From the NCBI GenBank assembly GCA_028873825.1, contig JAPPNM010000146.1, positions 1 to 61,781 of the forward strand: a stretch of 61,781 nt of DNA, given 5' to 3'. Positions within the stretch are counted from its first letter, which is position 1, and each line of letters begins with the position of its first letter. Shown here in pieces: positions 36,396 to 43,911 of the stretch. The notes under the pieces are model-generated. The model was given only the letters and a program-made list of their open reading frames with translations. It made no database searches and had not been told where the DNA came from. The DNA is from Gemmatimonadota bacterium (GTDB lineage: Bacteria > Gemmatimonadota > Gemmatimonadetes > Longimicrobiales > Gaopeijiaceae). The position numbers and the translations under genes are program-made.

Positions 36396-37673
36396 TCAGG
36401 GGCGGCGGTCGATCCGGGCGCCCAGCGCCCCCAGCCGCTCGTCGATCCTCTCGTACCCCCGCTCGATCTGGCCCGCGTTGCGGATCTCGCTCTCGCCGCG
36501 GGCACCCAGCGCGGCGATGAGCATGGCCATCCCGGCCCGGATGTCCGGGCTCTCCATCCGGCTCCCGCGCAGGCGCGACGGACCGACCACCACGACCCGG
36601 TGGGGGTCGCAAAGGATGATGCGGGCACCCATCGAGACCAGCTTGTCGGTAAAGAACATCCGGGACTCGAACATCTTCTCGTGAACCAGGACGGTCCCCC
36701 GGGCGCAGGTGGCGGCAACCACCGCGATCGACGTAAGGTCGGCGGGAAAGGCCGGCCACGGTCCGTCGTCGACCTTGGGGATCTGCCCGAAGGCGTCCAT
36801 CCGGATCACGGGTTGCTCGCGGCCGTCCACGATCAGGTCGCGGCCGTCCACCCGGCAGTCGATCCCCAGGCGGCGGAAGCCGATCAGGACGGAGTCGAGG
36901 TGCGCCACCGGGGCGTCCTCGATCACGAGCCGGCTGCCCGTTACCGCCGCCAGACCGATGAAGGAGCCCGTTTCGACGTGGTCGGCCCCTATCTCGTAAA
37001 CGGCGCTCCCGAGGGAGCGTACGCCGTGAACGGTCAGGCGCGGGGTCCCGATTCCCTCGATGCGGGCGCCCATCGCGTTGAGGAGCTGGCACAGGTCCTG
37101 CACGTGGGGCTCCGCCGCCGCGTTGCGGATCACCGTCCGGCCCGCCGCCATGGACGCGGCCATGACGGCGTTCTCGGTAGCCGTGACGGAGGGCTCGTCG
37201 AGGAACATGTCGGCGCCCGTCAGCGCGTCCGCCTGGATGTCCAGGCCGGCCGAGACCTCGACCTCGGCCCCCAGGGCCTGGAAGGCCAGCAGGTGCGTGT
37301 CGAGCCGGCGGCGCCCGATGACGTCGCCCCCGGGAGGCGGCAGCGAGAGTGAGCCGAAACGCGCCAGGAGGGGGCCCGCGAGGAGGATCGACGCGCGGAT
37401 CCGCTCCGAGAGCCGGGCGTCGAGGTCCCCGGCCTCCAGGTTCGCCGCATCGACCGCCACCGCGTTGGGACCGGTCCACCTTACGGAGGCCCCCAGAGAT
37501 TCCATGATCTCGAGCAGGGTGTGCACGTCCCGAATGCGGGGGACGTTGCGGACGGTGACCGGCTCGGCCGACATGAGCGTAGCCGCGAGGACGGGCAGGG
37601 CCGCGTTCTTGTTGCCGGCGGGCCTTATGGCGCCGCTCAGCTCATGGCCGCCCGAGACGATGAACGATGACAT
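36396..37673 (-). CDS. murA: UDP-N-acetylglucosamine 1-carboxyvinyltransferase, Asp-type active site
   Basis: It transfers enolpyruvate from PEP to UDP-GlcNAc, the first committed step of peptidoglycan synthesis. The start at 37673 gives MSSFIVSGG and the substrate-binding RPAGNKNAALPVLAATL. Other family stretches are RIRASILLAGPLLARFG, TATENAVMAAS, GADHVETGSFI and PWPAFPADLTS. The active-site loop reads PPPGGDVIGRR: residue 117 is Asp (codon at 37323-37325) where most enzymes have the Cys that fosfomycin alkylates. Mycobacterium and Chlamydia MurA carry the same change. The 425-residue length is normal. Confidence 0.95.
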   Translation of the reverse strand: MSSFIVSGGHELSGAIRPAGNKNAALPVLAATLMSAEPVTVRNVPRIRDVHTLLEIMESLGASVRWTGPNAVAVDAANLEAGDLDARLSERIRASILLAGPLLARFGSLSLPPPGGDVIGRRRLDTHLLAFQALGAEVEVSAGLDIQADALTGADMFLDEPSVTATENAVMAASMAAGRTVIRNAAAEPHVQDLCQLLNAMGARIEGIGTPRLTVHGVRSLGSAVYEIGADHVETGSFIGLAAVTGSRLVIEDAPVAHLDSVLIGFRRLGIDCRVDGRDLIVDGREQPVIRMDAFGQIPKVDDGPWPAFPADLTSIAVVAATCARGTVLVHEKMFESRMFFTDKLVSMGARIILCDPHRVVVVGPSRLRGSRMESPDIRAGMAMLIAALGARGESEIRNAGQIERGYERIDERLGALGARIDRRP

Positions 37674-37727
37674 CGGTCGAAAGATACCGAATTTCCGCCA
37701 TCTCTGGATAGCTTTCCCGTCCCGCCC

Positions 37728-37840
37728 CATATTCGGGGACCCGGATCACGCCACCCGGAGCGCCGCCAGGGCGGCGGCGGCCGACGGGCGCGCGGCCCTT
37801 CAGCATATTCGGAGCCCCGGATCACGCCACCCGAAGCGCC
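37728..37840. repeat. Pair of 37-bp direct repeats upstream of a membrane-protein gene
   Basis: Copies at 37728-37764 and 37804-37840 (catattcgg...agcgcc) match at 34 of 37 positions with a 76-bp period. The second copy ends directly at the start codon at 37842. A tandem duplication of the gene's upstream region is likely. Confidence 0.8.
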
Positions 37841-37841
37841 C

Positions 37842-38402
37842 ATGTCACTTCCCTTCGCATCGCCAGTGCAGGACACCGTCATCGTCGAGGTGGCGCGGGA
37901 CGGCCTCGCCCTGGTCTCGGCCTGGACCATGATCGGGATGGCCTTGGCGTTCGCTGCGATTCTGGCGGTGCTCGTGCTGGTTCTGGCCGAACTCCGCCGC
38001 CTGTCGAGGGCCTGGACCGGTTTCCTGGCCTCCGCCCGCGACCGGTCGCTGCCGCTGCTGGAGCACGCCGGCAACGCCGCCCGCAATCTGGATCACGTCA
38101 CCACGGTGGTGAGATCGGAGGTCGACCGCCTCAACGAGACCGTAGGGAGCGTGGCCGACGAAGTCGGCGAGGTCTCCGGTGCGGTGAAGCGCCGGATGGC
38201 CGATCTCTCGGCGGTTCTGGATCTGGCCCAGTCCGAGACGGAGGACGCCGTGCTGGACATGGCCGCGAAGGTGCGCATGTTGCGGAAGGGGGCCGGGTTG
38301 CTGGGAGCGGTGCGGGCGGGCGGCGGGGGAACTGGAGGCGGCGGGGGTTCCGAGCCCGAGGGCGCGGGCGGGGAGGACCGGGGCCAGGACGTGAATCGGT
38401 AA
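37842..38402 (+). CDS. Single-pass membrane protein with coiled coil (DUF948-like)
   Basis: The 186-residue protein has one transmembrane helix (about 29-50) followed by a long heptad-rich helix (about 55-145: HAGNAARNLDHVTTVVRSEV, LNETVGSVADEVGEV) and a Gly/Glu-rich disordered tail. This layout resembles DUF948-type proteins of unknown function. It is divergent from murA and convergent with the ABC-F gene. Function unknown. Confidence 0.75.
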   Translation: MSLPFASPVQDTVIVEVARDGLALVSAWTMIGMALAFAAILAVLVLVLAELRRLSRAWTGFLASARDRSLPLLEHAGNAARNLDHVTTVVRSEVDRLNETVGSVADEVGEVSGAVKRRMADLSAVLDLAQSETEDAVLDMAAKVRMLRKGAGLLGAVRAGGGGTGGGGGSEPEGAGGEDRGQDVNR

Positions 38403-38432
38403 CCGTTCGGCCAAGCCGGCGCGCCCGGTCGC

Positions 38433-38506
38433 GGTTCCCCGTCGAGCGCTGCGCTTGCCGGCGCTCGCCGCACCGCGTCAGCGCGCGGCTGTCCGACGGG
38501 AACCGG
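38433..38506. terminator. Inverted repeat between convergent genes, possible bidirectional terminator
   Basis: cggttccccgtcg (38433-38445) pairs with cgacgggaaccg (38495-38506) with one bulge, around a GC-rich interior. It sits exactly in the 107-bp gap between two convergent stops. No T-tract is present on either side, so classical intrinsic termination is not assured. Confidence 0.35.
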
Positions 38507-38509
38507 CGG

Positions 38510-40477
38510 TTAGCAGTCGTCCATCTTCCCCTCCAACCCCTCCCACTCCCCCATCAGCCGCTCGATATCGGCAAGCAGGTCGCGCCGTTCGGCCTGCAGC
38601 GCCGCCACCTCCTCCCTGCCGGCCGTTTCATAGAACGACGCCCGCGCGAACACAGCGTCGATCTCCCGCACCCGCGTCTCCGCCGCATCTATCCGGCCGG
38701 CCACCGCCTTCACGCTCGCCTCCAGCTTCCGCCGCCGCCATTCGTTCGGCCGCGGCCGGCCCGGCCGCCGCTTCCCCCGGCGACCGCCCCCGCCCCGCAC
38801 CGCCACCCTCTCCGCGTCCAGGTGGTCGTCGCCGCAATACCGCACGTACTCCTCGTACGTTCCGCGGTAGTCGCGGACCCCTTCCGCGCCGATCTCGACG
38901 ATCCGGTTGGCCAGCCGGTCCACGAACCAGCGGTCGTGCGACACGAAGATCAGCGTTCCGGCAAAACCCTTCAGCCCCTTCACCAGCGCCTCGATCGACT
39001 CCAGGTCCAGGTGGTTGGTCGGCTCGTCGAGGACAAGCACGTTCGGACTTCGGATCATCAGGCTGCAGAGCACGAGCCGCGCCGCCTCGCCCCCCGAGAG
39101 CGCCCCGAGCGCCTTCTCGGCGTCGTCGCCGCCGAGCAGCACCGACCCCAGCCGGGCGCGCACGTGTGCCGTCCCGCTTCCCGGGCAGCGGCCGCCGATC
39201 CACGCCTCCGCGGTCCGCCGGGCGGCCGCACCGCCCGCCGCCGTCCCCGCCTCCGCGGCCGCCCGCCCGCCCGCCGCGCCAACGAGCCCCAGATGGTCCT
39301 TCGGATCCTGCGCGAAGTAGCCCGGATACGTCTCGTACCCCCAGTCGACCGCCCCGGCGTCCGCATCGATACGGCCGGTCATCACCTTGAGCAGCGTCGA
39401 CTTCCCGATCCCGTTCGGACCCACGATCGCCAGGCGGTCGCCCCGGGCCACCCGCAGGTCGACCCCGTCGAGCACGCGGTTGTCCCCGAACGACTTCGTC
39501 ACCCCCGACACCTTCACGACCCGCCTCCCGCTCGGGCGCCGCTGCTCGAAGCGGAAGGCCGGGCGGCGGCGCGAGCTCTTCGGGAGCTCGACCAGACTCT
39601 CGGCCTTCTTCTCGATCATGCGCACGCGGCTCTGCGCCTGCCGCGCCTTGGAGGCCTTGGCGCGGAAGCGGTCGACGAACTTCCGGTGGTGCGCGATCTC
39701 GCGCTCGCGGAGCGCGATCTCCTTCTCTCGCCGCTCCCGCTCGGCCGCCTTGGCCCCGAGGAAGCCGGTGTAGTCGCCCCGGTAGCCGAGCACCGTCTCG
39801 TAGTCTATGTCCAGGATGTGGGTGGCCACGTTGTCGAGGAAACGATGGTCGTGGCTGATCACCACCGCGGGGCCCCGGAAGTCGCGCAGGAACTTCTCCA
39901 GCCACCGGATCGAGAGGATGTCGAGGTGGTTGGTGGGCTCGTCGAGAAGCAGCGCGTCAGGGGCGCCCGCCAGCACCTGCGCCAGCAGCACCCTCAGGCG
40001 AAACCCGCCCGAAAGCGTCGAGAGCCGGTCGCGGTGGACCTTGGCCGGGAGACCGAGCCCCTCGAGGATCGCCGCCGCGCGGGACTCGGCCCCGTAGCCG
40101 TCGTGGCGCTCGAAGACATCCTCCAGCTCGGAGAAGCGGGCCGCGTCGAAGCCCTCCCCGGCGGCGGCCAGGATGGCGTCGCGTTCGGCCGTCGCGTTCC
40201 ACAGCTCCTCGTTGCCCATCAGCGCGACCTGCAGGACCTGTTCGTCCTCGTAGACGAAGCGGTCCTGGCGCAACACCCCCAGGCGGGTTCGGCGCGGGAT
40301 CGAGACGGAGCCGAAACTGGGCCGCACATCGCCCGCGAGGATGTTCAGGAGGGTGGTCTTGCCCGACCCGTTGGCCCCTACCAGCCCATGGCGCTCCCCG
40401 GAGTTCAGGCGAAACGAAGCGTCCGCGAAGAGGGTCCGTTCGCCGAAGGACTTGCCCAGGCCCCTGACGGAGATCAC
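38510..40477 (-). CDS. ABC-F family ATPase
   Basis: A soluble duplicated ABC ATPase without membrane segments, of the ribosome-acting ABC-F group. Domain 1 has GANGSGKTTLLNILAG, LSGGFRLRVLLAQ and LLLDEPTNHLD. The linker is basic and helical. Domain 2 has GPNGIGKSTLLKVMTG, LSGGEAARLVL and LVLDEPTNHLD. The C-terminus (about 560-655) is Arg-rich and then a coiled coil, as in Uup-like members. Domain 2 carries a Gly/Ala-rich insertion (about 400-430) before the signature. Which ABC-F subgroup it belongs to cannot be decided by eye. Confidence 0.92.
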   Translation of the reverse strand: MISVRGLGKSFGERTLFADASFRLNSGERHGLVGANGSGKTTLLNILAGDVRPSFGSVSIPRRTRLGVLRQDRFVYEDEQVLQVALMGNEELWNATAERDAILAAAGEGFDAARFSELEDVFERHDGYGAESRAAAILEGLGLPAKVHRDRLSTLSGGFRLRVLLAQVLAGAPDALLLDEPTNHLDILSIRWLEKFLRDFRGPAVVISHDHRFLDNVATHILDIDYETVLGYRGDYTGFLGAKAAERERREKEIALREREIAHHRKFVDRFRAKASKARQAQSRVRMIEKKAESLVELPKSSRRRPAFRFEQRRPSGRRVVKVSGVTKSFGDNRVLDGVDLRVARGDRLAIVGPNGIGKSTLLKVMTGRIDADAGAVDWGYETYPGYFAQDPKDHLGLVGAAGGRAAAEAGTAAGGAAARRTAEAWIGGRCPGSGTAHVRARLGSVLLGGDDAEKALGALSGGEAARLVLCSLMIRSPNVLVLDEPTNHLDLESIEALVKGLKGFAGTLIFVSHDRWFVDRLANRIVEIGAEGVRDYRGTYEEYVRYCGDDHLDAERVAVRGGGGRRGKRRPGRPRPNEWRRRKLEASVKAVAGRIDAAETRVREIDAVFARASFYETAGREEVAALQAERRDLLADIERLMGEWEGLEGKMDDC

Positions 40478-40562
40478 CGGAGAGCTCGTCCGCGGTCATG
40501 CGCCCGCAGGCGACCGGCGGCGCGCCGCGCCCGGACGCGCTTGCGCGTTCGGCGACGCCCCG

Positions 40563-42878
40563 CTACGGCACCGCGAAGAGGCGGCGCCGCGACGCGTTTC
40601 CGCGAGGAAGCGCAAGCGCGGCCGCGGCCCGCGCGGGCTGGGAGCCCGGCGCGGCGTCCGAAGCCGCGGCGCGGCCCGACGGGGGGGGGCGGCTCTCGTC
40701 CTCGATCACGATCATGGTGTCCGCCCTTCGCAGGGAGCGGACCGTGTCGCCCGGATCGGTCTCGGAGGTGTCCGCCGGCCATACGGTCACCTCGCCCACG
40801 AAGCGGTAGGTGCCGGGCGGCTCGTCGGGCAGGTCTTCGTAACCGCAGACCTCCAGCTCCGTGTACGTGCCCGGCAGCTGCACCCAACCGCTCCCCCTCC
40901 GCGCCTGCCACTCCGACCTGTGCACGGTGTAGACCGTGTCGTCATATGTGAACTCGTCGATCCCGAAGCACCCGGTCAGGGCAAACCCCAGAACCACGAT
41001 TCTGCCCTGGTCGTCGATCCCGATCAGCGCCCACGGCTCGTAGTCCGCCGGCGCCACCCTCACGGCGGTCTCCTGCGAAACCGCCAGGCCCTCGTCGTCG
41101 GTGGCGGTCACCGTCACCGTAGTGGTGTCGAAGAGCACCTCGTCGTCGATCACCGTCGTGTCGACCTCGAGGGGCTCGACCGTGACCACCGTGCCGTCCA
41201 CCGACTCGACCTCCGCCACCTCTTCGCGCCCGGTCTCCGCCTCGTATTCGAAGGCGCTGTCGCCGTCGCCGAAGTACCCGGCCACGTCGAGGACGACCTG
41301 CGACAGGGTGTCGACATCGCCCGCCGTGTCCACCACGAAGAAGAGGTCGTGTAGGGGCAGGGGGTCCGCAACCCCCGCCCTGAACTCCTGAACGGCCGAG
41401 AGGTCGCCCGGATCGGTGGCGGTAACGGTCACGGTCGCCCTGCCCGGACCGAGAGCCGCGATCGCGAGCGTGGAGCCCGACAGGCTAGTCTCGGCGACGC
41501 TTGTGTCGGAGCTGGAGACCGAGTAGTGGAGCTCGTCGCCGTCGGGATCTTCGAAGTAGTCCGAGACGTCGATGTCGACGGTGTCGTTCCTGGTCAGGGC
41601 CCGGTCCGGGATCTCGCCGACCGGCTCGGGCGCCCGGTTGACCACCTGGGCGTCGGCGGTCTGCGTGGCCGACAGACCACCGGGATCCGTAGCGGTGACG
41701 GTGATCGTCGCGGTCCCTTGGGCCGCCGCAGTCACGGTGAGCGTGTCGCCCGAGACCCGGACGGTCACCACCGTCGTGTCCGACGCCTCGGCCGCGTAGG
41801 CGAGCTCGTCGCCGTCGGGGTCGCTGAAATACTGCGACACGGTCCCGGTGAACTCCTCCCCCGCGAAGAGACTCACGCCGGGTATCGAGTCGACCGGCAC
41901 CGGCGCCCGGTTGGGCTTCTGCACGGTCGCGCCGAACTCCTGCGTTACCGAGAGACGGCCCGGATCGGTGGCCGTCACCGACACCGTCGCCGTTCCCGCG
42001 GCCACCGCCTCGATCACGACCTCGGACCCGTCCACGGCGACCGCGATCGCGGTCGTGTCGTCGGCCTCCGCCGCGTAGGAGAGCGGGTCGCCGTCGGGGT
42101 CTTCGAAGTTGTCCGCGACATCCAGGACGAGGGTGTCGCCCTCCGTCAGCGTCTGATCCGGAATCGTGTCGGCTATCACCGGCGCCCGGTTGCGCCTCTC
42201 GACCGTGACGTCAAAGGCGTCCGTGACCGAAAGGCCTTCGGGATCGGTCGCCGTCACCGAGACGGTGGCCGACCCCGGCGCGACGCCCGCGACGGTTACG
42301 TCGGTGCCGTCGACCGCTACCGCGGCCAGCTCCGCGTCGTCGCTCTCGGCGGTCAGGACCAGCGCGTCGCCGTCGGGGTCGCTGAAGGTTCCCGAGGCGT
42401 CCACGACGATCGTGTCCCCTTCGGTGAGCGTCCGGTCCTCGATCTCCTCGTCCACCACCGGCGCCCGGTTGGGCCTCTCGACCGCGACCCCGAAGATCTG
42501 CGTGGCCGACAGCCCCTCGGGATCGGTAGCGGTGACGGTGATCCTGGCGGTCCCCTCGGCCACGGCCCTCGACGTGAGCGTCGCGCCCGACACCGAGGCG
42601 GTCGCCACCGGCGCGCTCGACGAGAGCGCGGCGTAGGCGAGCGGGTCGTCGTCCGGATCGTCGAAGAACTCCGAGACGTTCAGGGTGAACGACTCCCCTT
42701 CGAACAGCGTCGTGTCCGGGATCGCGCCCACCGCGACCGGCCGCCGGTTCTCCGGGGGCGCGGGCTCTCCCCCGCAGGCGAATCCCGCGGCGAAGACGGC
42801 CGCCGCCACCGGGACGCGCGAGCGCAACGGCCCGGCCCGGAAGCGTCGCCGGCCCGGTGCCGGGAGGGTCTCTTCCAC
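40563..42878 (-). CDS. Cadherin/Ig-like repeat lipoprotein with a conserved C-terminal module
   Basis: Starting at the GTG at 42878, the 771-residue product has a basic n-region, a hydrophobic stretch and a lipoprotein-type VFAAGFACGG. Five repeats of about 85 residues follow, each with NRAPV...IPD..L..GD, FEDPDGDPLSYAA and GTATVSVTATDPEGLS, typical of tandem cadherin-like or Ig-like extracellular domains with acidic calcium-type loops. The last 280 residues are a different module (DYEPWALIGIDD, DTVYTVHRSEWQARRG, GTYRFVGEVTVWPADTS) also found in the lipoprotein at 43912. The tail is Ala/Arg-rich. A frame start at 42977 exists but overlaps the previous gene and adds no signal. Probably surface-exposed; ligand unknown. 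Confidence 0.8.
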   Translation of the reverse strand: MEETLPAPGRRRFRAGPLRSRVPVAAAVFAAGFACGGEPAPPENRRPVAVGAIPDTTLFEGESFTLNVSEFFDDPDDDPLAYAALSSSAPVATASVSGATLTSRAVAEGTARITVTATDPEGLSATQIFGVAVERPNRAPVVDEEIEDRTLTEGDTIVVDASGTFSDPDGDALVLTAESDDAELAAVAVDGTDVTVAGVAPGSATVSVTATDPEGLSVTDAFDVTVERRNRAPVIADTIPDQTLTEGDTLVLDVADNFEDPDGDPLSYAAEADDTTAIAVAVDGSEVVIEAVAAGTATVSVTATDPGRLSVTQEFGATVQKPNRAPVPVDSIPGVSLFAGEEFTGTVSQYFSDPDGDELAYAAEASDTTVVTVRVSGDTLTVTAAAQGTATITVTATDPGGLSATQTADAQVVNRAPEPVGEIPDRALTRNDTVDIDVSDYFEDPDGDELHYSVSSSDTSVAETSLSGSTLAIAALGPGRATVTVTATDPGDLSAVQEFRAGVADPLPLHDLFFVVDTAGDVDTLSQVVLDVAGYFGDGDSAFEYEAETGREEVAEVESVDGTVVTVEPLEVDTTVIDDEVLFDTTTVTVTATDDEGLAVSQETAVRVAPADYEPWALIGIDDQGRIVVLGFALTGCFGIDEFTYDDTVYTVHRSEWQARRGSGWVQLPGTYTELEVCGYEDLPDEPPGTYRFVGEVTVWPADTSETDPGDTVRSLRRADTMIVIEDESRPPPSGRAAASDAAPGSQPARAAAALALPRGNASRRRLFAVP

Positions 42879-42975
42879 GGGCCGCCTAGCCGTCGTCGTC
42901 CACCACGGGCGGGTGCCCGGCCTCGGCAGGGTTGGGCGCGTCTCTCCCACGGGCCGCCTAACCTTCGTCGTCCAC
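42868..42975. repeat. 72-bp tandem duplication across a gene boundary
   Basis: 36-bp cores at 42868-42903 and 42940-42975 match at 33 of 36 positions, spaced by 72 bp. Each copy contains, on the minus strand, the same gene end (VDDEG-stop or VDDDG-stop) followed by GGCCCGTGG. One copy is the true end of the upstream lipoprotein gene; the other is a fossil lying at the start of the downstream gene. Confidence 0.75.
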
Positions 42976-43656
42976 AACCTCCACTTGGAAATCGACCGTG
43001 ACCGACAGTCCGTCCGGGTCGGTGGCCGTCACCGTGCAGGTCACCAATCCGGGCGCCACACCGGTAACCGGAACCATCGTATCGTTCACGAGGTTGCACG
43101 TGACCACGGAGTCGTCGCTGGAGCCTGCCGTGAATATCAGGACGTCGCCGTCGGGATCTGTGATGTACTGACGGAGCTCCAATTCTCGGACCTCGCCGAC
43201 CGCCATGGCGTTTTCGCCCACAAAGTCCGGAATCCCCGGTGGCGGCTCGAAGGGCGGCCGGTTGGGATGCCCTACGTTGACGGCGGCTTCCTGCGTGGCG
43301 GTGAGCTCCTTGTCGCAGGGATCTATCGCGGTGACGGTGATCCTGGTGTTCCCGACTCCCACCCCGTCGACAGTGATGTCGTAGAGGTTGTCTATCTTCG
43401 AGACGACCGCCACCGATTCGTCCGCGGTGGACGCCTTGTACTCCAGTTCCTCGGGATCGTTGTTGGGATCGATGAAGTACTGCCGGACCCTCCTAGTGAG
43501 CGATTCCCCCTCGATTATCGAGAAATCCGGCATTGCGCCCTGGGCTTCCGGCCCCACGCATTCGGGCGGGGGGTCGCCGCCACCGCAGGCGAAGCCCGTC
43601 GCGACGACGGCCAGTCCCGCCAGTCCGGTGAACGTTCTCTTACAAAAAAGTGCCAC
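42958..43656 (-). CDS. Short cadherin/Ig-like repeat lipoprotein
   Basis: The GTG at 43656 has AGGAGG about five nt upstream. The 232-residue product has a basic n-region, hydrophobic LAGLAVVATGFAC and a Cys followed by GGGD. Two cadherin/Ig-like repeats follow, the second with YITDPDGDVLIFTAGSSDD and TCTVTATDPDGLSVTVDFQ. Unlike its neighbours it lacks the C-terminal module. Four extra Cys may form disulfides. Likely an exported surface protein in the same cluster; function unknown. Confidence 0.8.
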   Translation of the reverse strand: MALFCKRTFTGLAGLAVVATGFACGGGDPPPECVGPEAQGAMPDFSIIEGESLTRRVRQYFIDPNNDPEELEYKASTADESVAVVSKIDNLYDITVDGVGVGNTRITVTAIDPCDKELTATQEAAVNVGHPNRPPFEPPPGIPDFVGENAMAVGEVRELELRQYITDPDGDVLIFTAGSSDDSVVTCNLVNDTMVPVTGVAPGLVTCTVTATDPDGLSVTVDFQVEVVDDEG

Positions 43657-43911
43657 GGTGACCTCCTCTTCGAGTGTGTTGTGAATCCGGCGCTGCACGG
43701 ACGCAAGGCAGCCGGCGGCGGCACGATCCCCGGCGGAGCGCGCACGCTCCGGCGGAACACCGACAAGATAGGGCTTGCGGCGTGTTCCGTCCAGTTCGAG
43801 GCGTCCAACGGGAAACCGGCGCGACCGGGATGCGGATGGCCCTAAACGCCGGGCGAGCTGTAGATTCGTAGGATGCCATGGGGAGTTCACATCCGTCCGG
43901 AGGAGGGTCCA

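Noticed and set aside
42879-42977. Upstream start (42977) for the cadherin-like lipoprotein
   Set aside because: It overlaps the previous gene, lies in the 72-bp duplication and would place 33 extra residues before the signal peptide.
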